Origin: Hemicordylus capensis
Taxonomy: Eukaryota > Chordata > Lepidosauria > Squamata > Cordylidae
Reading direction: 5' to 3'
Length of the DNA: 64,000 nucleotides
NCBI RefSeq assembly: GCF_027244095.1
Contig: NC_069659.1
Coordinates: forward strand, 90,827,501-90,891,500
Part shown: positions 23,166 through 34,609 of the stretch, in pieces
How positions within the stretch are numbered: position 1 is the first letter of the stretch
How the letters are laid out: the number at the start of each line of letters is the position of its first letter
Position numbers and translations under genes: made by a program
Notes under the pieces: model-generated
Database searches by the model: none
What the model saw: the letters and a program-made list of their open reading frames with translations, nothing else
Told to the model about the DNA's origin: nothing

Positions 23166-23173
23166 AACCACCT

Positions 23174-23428
23174 CCCTACCACTACCAATATTTATATACC
23201 GCTTTTCAACAAAAGTTTGCAAAGCAGTTTACATAGAAAAATAAACTACAAATAAGGCAATTCCCTGTCCCCAAAGGGCTCACAAAGAAACATAAGGCAG
23301 ATAACAGCATCAGCCACTAGAGGGATGCTGTGTGGGGGCTGGAGAGGGCCTGTTGCTCTGCCACTGCTAAATATAAGAGAATCACCACTTTGAAAGGTGC
23401 CTGTTTGCTCAGTTAGCAGGGGTGCATT
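23174..23428 (-). mobile_element. L2-tail SINE-like repeat
   Basis: Same family as 9484-9745: on the minus strand CCCTGCTAACTGAGCAAACA, GGCACCTTTCAAAGTGGTGA, GAGCCCTTTGGGGACAGGG and a GCGGTATATAAATATTGGTA end. Confidence 0.8.
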
Positions 23429-23552
23429 TCACTGCATAGAATATGGACCAATACTCCAAAACTGATATAAATATTAGTTTTCTGTTTTTCTTACCTATTT
23501 ATTCATGGTTAATTATTGATAGTGACATCTCTGGATATAGTATATTATATTA

Positions 23553-23597
<45 letters not shown>

Positions 23598-24051
23598 CAG
23601 ACATGTCACACACACTCCACAGGAGGAGGGGCAGAAAAATGCATCTCAATGAGAATATGGATACTCCTGCCTGGAAAATACGTATCAGTGCACGAAAAAT
23701 ATGAATAGTCACCAGCTTACAACGAAGCATTAATAACCCTTTACTCTCATTTTGAAACCATTGCACTGTTCCATCACAGTTTGCAATGCATTAACCGTTG
23801 CAAATTTCATAGTCTGGAAAACGGCCAGGAACTTTCCACACAAGACTTCCAGTTCTCAGAGTATCCAATGAAGGAAGCCACTTCAAATGAAACTTGCTGC
23901 AGCCCCTCCCCTCGCTACTATGAGTTTTCTTTCGTCTAGGTTCACACACAGCTCACTTCCATGTTTCCCTTGTAGGCAGTGGCTTCCTAGAGGAGGTGGG
24001 ATGCCACACCTCCCTTTCCCCCCAAGGGCTTAGTAATTAAAGCACCCTCTG

Positions 24052-24058
<7 letters not shown>
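23429..24058. other. No recognised feature apart from a microsatellite
   Basis: Non-coding, with the (GATA)n tract at 23554-23599 inside. Confidence 0.4.
23554..23599. repeat. (GATA)n microsatellite
   Basis: About 11 GATA units ending in GACAGACA. Confidence 0.97.
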
Positions 24059-24113
<55 letters not shown>

Positions 24114-24194
24114 TCTGCTTAATTGGTTTGTGGATCAGACTGCCTATTAGCCATCAGCCTTGGCTTTCTATTCCACGCACCACTGCCACAAACC

Positions 24195-24228
<34 letters not shown>
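24059..24228. repeat. (TC)n-(AC)n compound microsatellites
   Basis: (TC)n at 24060-24088 runs straight into (AC)n at 24089-24112. A second (AC)n lies at 24196-24228. Confidence 0.97.
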
Positions 24229-24231
<3 letters not shown>

Positions 24232-24465
24232 CCCAGCATGTGTCATCCCTCTTACAGCATCACCTCTGCTTTTGCAGCCTAATCAGCTTGGATGGCATGC
24301 AAGGAAAAGCTCATTTCTGCAAAAGACTGCAAATTCTCCTCCCAGATCTCCCACCAAAAAAACTTTCAAAGGGGAAAAAGCTTTCAACTCTTTGCAAGGA
24401 TGCTAGGTAGCTTAGTTTTTTGTTTTGTTTTTAAGGTTAAGCTAACCCTCGTGGCTGGAGGCTTT

Positions 24466-24702
24466 TTTTTTTTTTAAAGATTTAATGTTTTTTGACATTT
24501 TGTATTTTACATACATTTTTCCCATTCCCCCCCATCCGCCCCCAACCTTCCCTCCCCTTACCAGACTTTGCACACTGCACTGGCTGGGGGGAGGTGGGAA
24601 AATGAAGGAGAGGTGGGGGGAAAGAGAGAGAAGACGAGGGGGGGTTGAAGGAGGGGAGGGAGAGAAGAAGATACACACTGTTGCACCAATAGATGTGGGT
24701 AA
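24466..24702 (-). mobile_element. L1-clade LINE 3' UTR and poly(A) tail
   Basis: A poly-T run (minus-strand poly-A) precedes, on the minus strand, AAAATGTCAAAAAACATTAA, ATCTTT and a G/C-skewed 3' UTR. It is separated from the matching ORF2 end (29608-30054) by the copia element; the 5-bp GGTAA at both junctions shows they were once continuous. Confidence 0.75.
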
Positions 24703-25140
24703 TTTTGGAGATGAACCTTTTGCACCAACTGTCCTAATGACCACTAAGGGCACTGGGAGTAGAGACAGTGAGTAAGGGTCTCCCTATCTGTCCCTACTCT
24801 ATGACCCCTGAACTGACTCTGCAGCACTTCCTGTGCTGAGTCACAATCCTTCCTTTCCTCCTAGAGAGCAGGTGGAAACATCTCTCTCTCTCTCTCTCTC
24901 TCTCTCTCCTTATCCATCCACTATGTAGTCCTTTAGATTAGATATAGGTCTTTCCTGTCTAAGTGTATTTAACCAATAAACGTTTAGTGTTTAGTCACAC
25001 AAGGATCTCCATGTGTTTTCTCTAAACAGCTGCAATATCCAAACCATCCTCTGCTACCTACTTTGTAACTGGAGTGTGTGCTCATTCCTTAGTGCTCTGC
25101 TGTTTTACCTATAGTGGGTAAAAATCAACAACCTCTAACA
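24703..25140 (+). repeat. 5' LTR of the copia element
   Basis: Aligned to the 3' LTR along its length; ends TCTAACA. It contains a (TC)n stretch, an ACCAATAAA polyadenylation-type signal near 24975 and a TGTGTTTTCTCTAAACAGCT segment shared with the 3' copy. Confidence 0.95.
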
Positions 25141-25156
25141 GGGTTATGGGCCCAGC
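25141..25156 (+). promoter_or_regulatory. Primer-binding site, internal initiator-Met tRNA type
   Basis: GGGTTATGGGCCCAGC starts directly after the 5' LTR. Its complement GCTGGGCCCATAACCC equals the anticodon stem and loop (CAT anticodon) of vertebrate initiator methionine tRNA as I recall it. Copia elements are known to prime from an internal half-tRNA fragment and not from the tRNA 3' end. Confidence 0.85.
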
Positions 25157-25241
25157 AGGAGCAACAGGCTTCTAGGCACAAGCAGAGTTTATTTTATTTT
25201 TCATTTTTGAAAGTGCAGCTGAGTTAGTTAGAGACTGCAGT

Positions 25242-28200
25242 ATGGATCCTGTGACTACAGCCTACTCAGGAATGGCTCCTTCTTTTCCCAAACTGGATGG
25301 CAATAACTACGAAACCTGGGCCCTCAAGATGAAAGCTATCTTCATGACAAAAGGAATCTTTGAAGTGCTCACGGAGAAATGGCCAGCCCAAGATGAAGCT
25401 GTTCAAGCTTCGTGGACAAGAAAAACCAACACGCGTATGGCCTTTTAATTTTGAGTATTAGCGATGATTTATTGATCTATGTGTGGGATACAGATTTAGC
25501 CTCAGAAGCGTGGGATAGACTGAAAAAGCAATGTGGCCAAGTCTCTGCAAACGCCGCTCTTCTCCTGTATAAAAGGCTATGTGAAAGCAAACTGCAGGAA
25601 GGGGGAGACTTTGAAGCCCACGTAGCGAATATCTTAGAAATTAACAAGCTTTTGAAGAATAAAAAATGTGAATTGAATGCTGTTATTCTAATTGGGGCAA
25701 TCCTACAATCCCTGCCTAAAAGTTTTGAACCCCTAATTGTCGCTCTTGAACTGTCTCACTGTGAACTGAAGGTTGATTATGTCGTGTCCAGTCTGAGAAA
25801 TTTTAATATAAAGTTGCAGCAGGAGAAATTTGAAAGCGATGGCACTCTGGCATATTTCAGCAGGCAAAGTAATTCCAGCATTAGCGAGCGAAGTAGCCTC
25901 AGTGACTCATCAGCATATCCAAAGAGCAGGAAACTCAGAGGGCACAGACCTGGTCACCATGGCAATGAAGTAAACACAGGGATGAGTCATGGCGACAAAC
26001 AAAGAAGGGAGGAGAAGCACAGACAAGGTGGCTTATCTGAAAGGGCCAGTAGTAATGCCAAGAGCTACAGCATTACCTTAGGAGAGCGAACACAGGGTCA
26101 CACTTTCATCCTGGACTCAGGTGCATCCCAGAATATAATCTGTGATCGCAATCTGTTCATTGAACTCGACACATGCTACAAATTGGATGTCACATTAGCA
26201 GATTCAAGGAAGATAAGTGTGGCAGGCAAGGGGACAGCAAAGATACTTTGTGGCTCTGCTACTGAAGCTTATGAGGTTAAGATAAATGATGCACTTTTTG
26301 TGCCAGAGATGCAAGTCAACTTGATTTCAATTGGGCATGGACTCAAGAAGGGGTGCAAAGCAATTTTTGAAAATGAAGCATGCTACATCTCTAAAGGTGA
26401 TGAGTTAATCATGACTGCCCACATGCGGGATGATGGACTTTTTGAAGTGGACTGTGCTACTGCACAAGCAAACGTGGCAAGTAGTTGCCAACACAAAAAT
26501 TGTGATTTCTTATGGCACAGAAAATTGGGCCACCGAAGCCTAGACTTTAAAACTGACTCCCAAATGAGGAAACTGACCGAGGGATTTAATATAAGGGCAT
26601 GTCCAGAAATGGCCAGCAGATGTCAGTGTTGCATTCTTAACAAGGGAGTCAAGCCAACCTTTCCGGCAAGGGCAAGTGTACAGTCCGGGAGCATTTTGGA
26701 ACTGGTGCACTCAGATGTTTGTGGGCCGTTACCAGTCAGTTCAGGTGGAAATAGGTATGTCCTGACTTTCATTGATGATTACTCCCGATTTTGCTATGTG
26801 TATGTTCTAAGAGAGAAAAGCCAGGTGTTTGAGAAATTTAAAGAATATATTGCACTGGTGAACAACAAATTTGTAAGGAAGCCCCAGTGTTTGAGGTCAG
26901 ACAATGGAGGGGAATATATGTCAAACCAGATGAAAGAATTTATGAAATCAAATGGTATCTCTCACCAGACTACCCCTCCATTTACTGGACAGCTCAACGG
27001 GGTAGCTGAGAGAAAGAACAGATCTCTAGTGGAAATGACCAAATGTCTACTGCATGATGCCAATCTAGCAGACAGGTTCTGGGGTGAAGCGGTGATGACT
27101 GCTAACTACCTGCAAAACAGATCGCCAACCAAGGCAACAAATAAGACACCATTTGAACTTTGGCACAACAGAAAACCTTCCCTAAGACACATCAAAGTGT
27201 TTGGTTCAATGGCCTATGCATATATTCCCAAAGCAAAGAGGACCAAACTCAATTGCAGATGTGAACTGGGAAATTTTGTTGGCTATGAATCTAGAGGATA
27301 CAGAATCCTTGATCCAAAAAGTGGAAAGGTCAAAGTCTGCAATGCAGTGTATTTTGATGAAAGACAAAGACCAAATAAAGGTGAAGCATCAAAGATTTCC
27401 CCAGAAATCCAGATGAATAAAGAGCCATATGATTGGATTCAAATGGATCTGGAGTCAAGCAGCGATCCCAAGGAATCAGTGCCAGATTCAGAAGGGGCTG
27501 CAGAACCAGAACCAGAACTGAGGCGCTCACAGAGGCATAACAAAGGGGTTCCTCCTAACAGACTCTCACTCATGGCTAAAGGAGGAGAGATGCAAGAACC
27601 CACTACGTGGCAAGATATAGAAAGGTTGCCTGCTGATGAAGCTGAGAAGTGGAGAAAAGCAGCAATGGAAGAAATTGACTCCTTGCACAAAAATGAGACT
27701 TGGAGACTTGTGGAACTACCCGCTGGAAGAAAGACTGTGGGATGCAAATGGGTCTTCAAAGTCAAGCAGGATGCAGAAGGGGATGTACAGCGCTACAAAG
27801 CCAGACTAGTAGCCAAAGGATACTCCCAAGTCTATGGTCAGGACTATGATGAGACTTTTGCACCAGTTGTGAAACACACGTCAATTAGAACATTGCTCAG
27901 CGTGGCAGCAGCCAAAGGGATGCAAGTTGAACACTTGGATATAAAGACTGCCTTCCTACATGGGGAAATCGAGGAAGACATCTACATGCAACAACCACCA
28001 GGCTTTGAGGAACCTGGAAAGAAGGGGCTAGTGTGCAAACTGAAAAAGAGCATCTATGGCTTAAAGCAGGCAGCCAGAGCATGGAATGAGAAACTGAATC
28101 AATTACTACTTAAGGAGGGGTTCACGCAAGAAAAAGCTGACCCCTGCCTATATTCTAGACTCAGAGACAATAGATGGACTTACATTCTGACTTACGTTGA

Positions 28201-29155
28201 TGATTTGATTCTTGCACATGAGGAAATGCAAGACAGTCATGAAATTGTACAACACCTGAACAAGGAAATAGAGGTGAAGAAACTCGGAAGCATCTCATAT
28301 TACCTTGGCATCCAAATAGAAAGAGAAGAGAACGGAACATTCCTTCTCAACCAAAAACAGAAGATAAAAGATCTTCTAGAATGCCTGGGACTGATAGATG
28401 CCAATGAAGTCAGCACGCCAATGGATGCTGATTTCTGGAAGCAAGATGAGGACAGCCAGCCTTTACCAGCCAACAACCAGTACAGAAAGGCAATTGGAAA
28501 ACTCTTGTACATAGCCACAGTGACAAGGCCAGACATTGCCTCAGCAGTGGGAATCCTGAGCAGAAAAGTGAGTGTGCCAACGAACAAGGACTGGATAGCG
28601 GTCAAAAGACTGGGAAGGTACCTGAAAGGCACTGCACATTATGTATTGGAGATTCCAGCAAACAGCAATCCCAAACTCGTGAGATAAGTGGATGCAGACT
28701 GGGGCGAGGACAGAACAGACCGCAAGTCCACAAGTGGACACCTGTTCCTGTATGGAGGTGGAGCCATAACTTGGAGTAGCCGCAAGCAGTCACTTGTTGC
28801 GCAATCATCCACAGAAGCGGAGTACGTTTCAGCAAGTGAAGCATGCAGGGAAGCAGTATGGTTACACCAACTACTATCGGACTTTGGCATCGAGGAACCA
28901 AAACCCACAGTGATGTTTGAGGACAACCAAAGTTGTATCCAGATCTCCCAAATGGAGAAGATGAAATCTCGAACTAAGCATATTCCCATAAAGTACCACT
29001 ATGTTCGGGACTTGCAAGAAAAAGGGGTGGTCCAGCTGAGGTACTGCCCCACAGAAGAGATGCTGGCAGATGGATTAACTAAGCCATTATCCAGAGACAG
29101 ATTCCAGATGCTTCGTGAGAAGATGGGAGTCGTGACCAGGTGTGACAGGCGATGA
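25242..29155 (+). pseudogene. Copia gag-pol region (fossil)
   Basis: Parts in order: a copia gag opening (MDPVTTAYSGMAPSF, then KLDGNNYETWALKMKAI) at about 25.2-26.0 kb; aspartic protease with LDSGASQNI at about 26.1 kb; GAG-pre-integrase LWHRKLGHRSLD near 26.5 kb; integrase core with VHSDVCGPLP, RSDNGGEY and GVAERKN at about 26.7-27.0 kb; reverse transcriptase with YDETFAPVVKHTSIRTLLS, LDIKTAFLHGE, SIYGLKQAARAWN and YVDDLILAHE at about 27.8-28.2 kb; and RNase H with TEAEYVSASEA, EDNQSC and RTKHIPIKYH toward 29.0 kb. Integrase ahead of RT places it in Ty1/copia and not Gypsy or retrovirus. The region is broken at about two points and is otherwise well preserved. Confidence 0.95.
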
Positions 29156-29162
29156 GAAGGGG
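29150..29162 (+). promoter_or_regulatory. Polypurine tract of the copia element
   Basis: GATGAGAAGGGG-type purine run directly abutting the 3' LTR, the expected plus-strand primer position. Confidence 0.75.
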
Positions 29163-29607
29163 TGTTGGAGATGAACTTCCAGTGCATCGACCTTTTGCAC
29201 CAACTGTCCTAATGACCACTAGGGGCATTGGGAGTAGAGACAGTGAGTCAGGGTCTCCCTATCTGTCCCTACTCTATGACCCCTGAACTGACTCTGCAGC
29301 ACTTCCTGTGCTGAATCACACTCCTTCCTTTCCTCCTAGAGAGCAGGTGGAAACATCTCTCTCTCTCTCTCTCTCCTTACCCATCCACTATGTAGTCCTT
29401 TAGATTAGATATAGGTCTTTCCTGTCTAAGTGTATTTAACCAATAAATGTTTAGTGTTTAGTCACACAAGGATCTCCATGTGTTTTCTCTAAACAGCTGC
29501 AATATCCAAACCATCCTCTGCTACCTATTCTGTAACTGGAGTGTGTGCTCATTCCTTAGTGCTCTGCTGTTTTACCTGTTGTGGGTAAAAATCAACAACA
29601 TCTAACA
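29163..29607 (+). repeat. 3' LTR of the copia element
   Basis: 445 bp, TGTTGGAGATGAACTTCC to TCTAACA, followed by the GGTAA target duplication. TG...CA ends are kept. Confidence 0.95.
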
Positions 29608-30054
29608 GGTAAATCAGAAAGGGTGTTTTGGGTTGTTTTTTTGTTTGTGTTCTTTAATTATTCTAAGAATAGTTCAATAAAGTTGCCCCAGATTTCTGAC
29701 CATTTATTTACTTTTATTAGGTAATTCATGTGCCGTTAACTCAAGAAAGTCATGTACTCATTCCTCAATCCTAGGAGGAGATGGAGATTTCCATCACCAC
29801 AGTATTACTCTCTTGGCTACCAGTAAGCTTCTCCATAGCCATTGTTTAGGACCTGATTTTAGTCCCCACTCTGTTGGGATATACCCCAGTACTGCATTCA
29901 AATCCTTCAGTGCAAGGGATGAATCCATCACTAAATTAATACGCGTAATAACCTCCCTCCAGAATCCTTGCACTATGGGGCAATCCCAGAACATATGCGT
30001 TGACATAGGGATTATCATGTAAATATAAAGGCTGATGTCAGCATTTTGCATCAA
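29608..30054 (-). mobile_element. L1-clade LINE, ORF2 C-terminus
   Basis: The minus-strand reading gives HMFWDCPIVQGFWREVITRI, then WGLKSGPKQWLWRSLLVAKR, and after one stop WKSPSPPRIEE and VHDFLELTAHELPNKSK. The H-FW-CP-FW pattern and the W-PP-IEE end are typical of the C-terminus of L1/Tx1-clade ORF2. The copy is 5' truncated near 30054 and cut by the copia insertion. Confidence 0.82.
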
Positions 30055-30076
30055 ATTTTCCAGGAAACTTCACTGT

Positions 30077-30320
30077 GGAGCTTTTCCACACAGGGGCTTT
30101 ACTCCGAATCTCTTCCAGGAGGTAGGCTGTGTGTTCTCACTACAGATTCCCACTGAGGTCAGTTTAGTGTCTTTGGATGTACCTCACACACAAATCGGGC
30201 TTTTCCTGCTGGATTTCAGCTCATCCCGGTTTATTTCCGAGTTCTTTAAATGCTGGTTTTCAGCAAAGTTTCCTGAAAAGGTTAGGGATTAGGGGTAAAG
30301 CCCCTGTGTGGGAAAGCTCC
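30077..30320. mobile_element. Non-autonomous DNA transposon with about 29-bp TIRs
   Basis: GGAGCTTTTCCACACAGGGG then CTTTACTCC is mirrored by GGGGTAAAG then CCCCTGTGTGGGAAAGCTCC. An inner mirrored pair (GGAAACTT / AAGTTTCC-like) also exists. No coding capacity, and no clear target duplication, so the superfamily is left open. Confidence 0.75.
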
Positions 30321-30875
30321 AGAAGGTGCAGAGAAACAGTATCTGCCTGACAATAAAACATTACAATGACTTATTCAGAGTGATACTGAACTCCTAACTT
30401 GTTACATGGGGTTAACAGACTCCTGAAGCAGGGGTAGGGGCAGCTGAATACCATGAGCAAAAAGAGGTTATTCTGCCCCAACTGGGCATTATATTAGCTG
30501 GTTGATTGCCTCCTAGCCTCTACTATCTAGAACTGTTTTCATTTTTAATTAATCCTCTATGAATCTGATAAAAACGGATTGGACCTTGCAGTTTGTTATC
30601 AGGCTATGACTGCTAGGCATAATATTCTGTTCTTGCTTAGGTTAGATTTGCCCAGTAGTGAGAAATGTTACCTTAAGAACTGTCGTTTGGATAGCCTGGC
30701 GTTGCTTTATCTTTTTGCCCAGTCCCATCTCAACTGCCTAATTAACCCTGTTCAATCTATTGTTTACCATCTTCCTACAATTTCATTTTCTGCATTTCCA
30801 AATTGTTTGCTGTTCAAGTTGTGTTCCCAATAAAACTGATCATCTGAATCTGTGAGACTGAGGCAGACTCAGGTT
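30321..30875. other. No recognised feature
   Basis: AT-rich non-coding DNA. The 84-codon open frame at 30579-30833 shows no known motif; ALLYLFAQSHLNCLINPV is vaguely LINE-like, but I would not assign it. Confidence 0.35.
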
Positions 30876-31335
30876 TGTTGTGGTCAAGAAATGGTTAATA
30901 GGGTCTGCAAGCTGCTCTAATTACAAACTGCAAACAGCACAATAACTCTTGTTGGCTGTGGAATGCAGGCTGGGGCCTCTCCGATATCTCCAGATAGCAG
31001 GGCGCTAGCTACGACACCTTCAAGGACACGTTTGGAAAAGGGAGTGAAATAGTTTGGCTGTATGGAGGGAGGAGGAGGGGATGGAATGCTCAATTATAAT
31101 TAGAGGAATATTGTCTAATTGTAATAATTGTAAAATGATGATTAAGTGATGCTAACCAATGAGGATTGTATCCACTGAATGTAATTAAGATGAGTATAAG
31201 AGCTGAAGCCAGAATGTAACCCAGGCTCAGCTTTTCAGAAATTATTCCACTGAGTCTAATTGCTAGCAATAAATTCTGCTTTTTCTCAACTGCTGGTGTC
31301 AATCTCTCACTTTGAACCCGGAGGATTCTGCTACA
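30876..31335 (+). mobile_element. Possible solo LTR or LTR fragment (family unresolved)
   Basis: The segment has LTR-like layout: TGTTGTGGTCAAG start, a GAGTATAAGAGCTGAAGCC TATA-like region, AATAAATTCTGC as polyadenylation signal, then a T-rich stretch and an end in CTGCTACA. It would suit an endogenous retrovirus or Gypsy LTR. Flanking 5-mers do not match, so the limits are uncertain. Confidence 0.45.
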
Positions 31336-31389
31336 AGACGGGATGGAGTTTTAACTAAACTGTATAGACATACAAAACAGGGTCCTATC

Positions 31390-31565
31390 CAAGGACTGGA
31401 GGCCTGATTGCACATTAGCGGTGACCCTAAGATCTCAGGCAGAAGTCTTTCCTAGCCCACCTATCTATGAGGAACCCTCATCATGGGAGGGCATCTGAGG
31501 TAATGCTCTAGAACCTGGGGCCTTCTGTATGCACAGTATGTGCTCTGCCACTGAGCTGTATAAAG
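31390..31565 (-). mobile_element. tRNA-derived SINE fragment, decayed
   Basis: GATCTCAGGCAGAAGTCTTT and GTGCTCTGCCACTGAGCTGT match the head and middle of the SINE at 55765-55935 in the same reversed orientation; the rest is degraded. Confidence 0.65.
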
Positions 31566-31935
31566 TGATTGGACTCAGATAAGGATGTTCTTCTTAGAGG
31601 TGCATAAAGAAGCTATAACATAATAATGCAATGCATTTAACGAATGTGCAGCAAGCTTTAATCATGTTTGATCTGGTTTCTCAACATCAGCCAAAGTATA
31701 ACAAGGATTGCTTTCTTCTGCATTTTGACTGCAGTGTTGTTGTAGGCTATCAAAAGCTTGTAGCCTATAGTCAGACGAGCACAGCCCATTCCTTTATTCC
31801 ATCATTTAATAGCTGTGCTAGTGATAGATTGTTTCCAACTGATAGATCATTTCCTATTATGACTGATTGGTGCCAATTTAAATAGCATTCCCAGAGTGCA
31901 GGAGTACTACTTTAAGTATTTGTACTCTTGCACAA

Positions 31936-32151
31936 GGTAAAGTGGCACCTTAAGTGGCGCAGCGGAGAAATGCTTTACTAACAAGCAAATCCCCACTGGT
32001 ACTATATCAGGCAGCAGCGATATAGGAAGATGCTGAAAGACATCATCTCATACTGTGTGGTAAACCCCTCCTGTATTCTACCAAAGAAAACCACAGGGCT
32101 CTGTGGGTGCCAGGAGTCAAGATCTACTTGAAGGCACACTTTACCTTACCT
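31936..32151 (+). mobile_element. Sauria SINE
   Basis: Complete tRNA-derived head (TTAAGTGGCGCAGCGG as A box), central AGGAAGATGCTGAAAGACAT, CAAAGAAAACCACAGGGC, and a BovB-like tail CACACTTTACCTTACC. It is flanked by a perfect 13-bp target duplication TACTCTTGCACAA (31923-31935 and 32152-32164), which proves retrotransposition at this site. Confidence 0.93.
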
Positions 32152-32164
32152 TACTCTTGCACAA

Positions 32165-33755
32165 AAGCACAAAACTGCCGGCAGTTCCTCAGACATCCGC
32201 AGCCTGCATTATGCTGCGGACCATGTCTGCCACTAGGAATAAGCCCCATTGGAGTTCTTGGAATTTACTTCTGAGTAAACATGCAGCAGATTGTGCTACA
32301 CATCTCCTTCTACAATTCAAAAACAATAGCATAAGAGCATGAGCAAGCTTTTGGTTTAATGACATAGCCATATAAAATAGTTCACATACGCATGTCTTGG
32401 CTCTCTCACTGTGATAAAGTGTACATCTTAATACAAAAGTTCTGTTAAGTGCATTTTTAAGGCATAGGGTAAAGATAATTTAAATTAGTTTGGAATGAAA
32501 TCCCCTTAACCCCTTGAGCCATATCATTCCAACTTCATTGTTGGCTTCCTTGCAACCTTCCATCCTCCCCAAGGCTTCCATAACCCACTGAAGAAAATCT
32601 ACATAGATGTTTGATTGCTGTCCTTAATTCATTCAATACTGCCAATGGGACTGTCTAATGTTCATATGCTTTCAGTTGTTCTGTGTGTCTGCTTTCTCCC
32701 GTGGATGAAAAAGGTATATTGGAGTCAGCTTTTTATTACATTTGGCCCCATAATCTTTGCCATTTTCATTTATCTGTCTCTGTAGAGAGGGACTATACCT
32801 TAATACTCACAAATTCATTCATCTTTCCCATAACACTTGCCGAGTGCTGCCATTATTTAACTACTTAAAAATTTCACACTCTTATAGAATAGTTATTTAA
32901 TTCTTGATATTTTAGATCCAGCTGTGATGATTCAATCTAGTTTAAGGTTTTTTAAAGCCAGCCAGGAAAAATCCCACTGAGCAACACAGTTCATTTATAA
33001 GGAGTGGCATTTTTACAATACTGAGACAACACAGTTTCTTATATCTGCCTTATCTAAACACTGCCTATTCAAGTTTTTCATGGTAAATGAAACCACAGCA
33101 TGTTGATTTGAGAAAGACATATATCTGGCTTAGAAGCATCACTCTATGTTAAACATTTTATGAAACAGCTCTGCTTCTTAATTCAAGTAGAGAACTTTTT
33201 CTTTCTTTTTAACGGTGGTTGGTTTGGCAGCAAGGAAAGCACTAGGGGTTTCTTCACCACAAAAGTTTCTATTTCTCAAAACTAAAAAAAGAGTGAACAT
33301 TCAATAACCAAACACATCAGATACACTAACAAACACCATGTACTGATTTGATGTAAGTTTTGTGGTTTTAAATTCAATTATTCACCTATATTCCAAGGGC
33401 GCGTTCAAGTCTGTATATGCTTTGGGCTTGAATGCATGCCGTGTAAGGCAAAATTTAAAACCAAATGTGAAACTAATCTATTGTAATTCTTTCCTCCTAA
33501 ACTTTATTATTTTGATAGTAAGTTTTTGAAATCATGGGGTGGCATCCAGACTAGTCTTGCACTAATAGAAATGATGCTGTGCGAGCATAAAGATATAGCA
33601 TAAAGAGCACAAGGCTTTTAACAAAGCCTTACAAAGAAAGTAATCTCTGCTCTAGACTAGTTCTTGATATAGCGCAATATGTTGCACTAGCGCAAATTGC
33701 TGTGAAAAATGTTGCACCACTTCTTGCACAAACTATAGCTTGCATATGTCCCTGA
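32165..33755. other. No recognised feature
   Basis: Non-coding. 33535-33740 carries weak mirrored motifs (CCAGACTAGTCTTGCAC / GACTAGTTCTTG, repeated TTGCAC) suggesting an old foldback element, too decayed to bound. Confidence 0.35.
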
Positions 33756-33935
33756 GAAGGTCCCTCTTCAATTAACAATAGCACAACTGTTTTATAACAG
33801 TTTCTCTTATAAACACAAAGTAATCTTACATAGGCTTAACTAAGACTTTATTCAAAAACAACTCCAATCTTTTTCCTTCTCTTTTCCTTTCTGACTCCAC
33901 CCCCCACATTCTCTACAGGATCCCCACTGGGACAA
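33756..33935 (-). repeat. Dispersed repeat with polyadenylation-like signal, inverted copy
   Basis: On the minus strand: GGGGATCCTGTAGAGAATGT, then TGAATAAAGTCTTAGTTAAG and GTTTATAAGAGAAACTGTTA. The same block lies on the plus strand at 37312-37475. The AATAAAGTCTTAGTTAA segment is reminiscent of the R/U5 part of an LTR. Family unknown. Confidence 0.75.
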
Positions 33936-34609
33936 AGTTCTAAAATAAATAACCAAATATGAAATATTACTAGATAGAAAACAACAACATTGTGAAGCAC
34001 TGCAACCACCTATAGTCCTGTGAGCATCACTATACTTTCAAACATCAGTGTGATAAACTCAAGTAATGATTTTCCAAAGCTGCTATGGACATTTAGAAGG
34101 ATCATTCAAACCATTTACCACAAACTAGTCCTACTGAAAACAGAACTTTTTTTTAATTTTCATGTTTTGCACAGCTGTAAATGACACCAAGAAAACAACT
34201 ATAGACATTAGACATAGCAATAACTTATTGTTGGCACAGAGTTTTCCCCTGCTCCTTCAAGAGAACAAGAAAGCCTCTGCAGGTACAGGGATTAACATTA
34301 ACTTCAGAGCCCAATGAGAGCTGCTGTCAGGAACTAAGGGCAATGTTGAGTATACATTTGGGGCTTATTTCTTTGCATCATGCTCCTTGCACAATAGAGA
34401 AGGGGAACCCTACATCAGTTTTTAGCAATGGCCTACATATCTCCCAAGCTAGTAAAAAAATCATTCCCACAATGGCTTTTCACAAGCACTGTAAGCAAGT
34501 ACTATCACCATGTGTACAGTCTATCTGCTGGATGAGGGCTTTTACTCCTATGCACTCCTGATATATAAGTTAATTCCTTGCTGGATTTCACATCTAAGCT
34601 GCATATATT

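Larger units (their letters stand above)
24703..29607 (+). mobile_element. Ty1/copia LTR retrotransposon, nearly full length
   Basis: A 4.9-kb element with two LTRs of about 440 bp, an initiator-tRNA-like primer site, one gag-pol region in copia order (gag, protease, integrase, reverse transcriptase, RNase H) and a purine-rich tract before the 3' LTR. The target duplication GGTAA lies at 24698-24702 and 29608-29612. The LTRs differ by roughly a dozen substitutions plus small indels (about 3%), which suggests an age of the order of ten to a few tens of millions of years, depending on the rate assumed. It is inserted in an L1-clade LINE. The coding region is a fossil with about two visible breaks. 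A related solo LTR is at 35153-35564. Confidence 0.96.

Noticed and set aside
31945-32015. Possible tRNA gene
   Set aside because: It is the head of a Sauria SINE bounded by a 13-bp target duplication.
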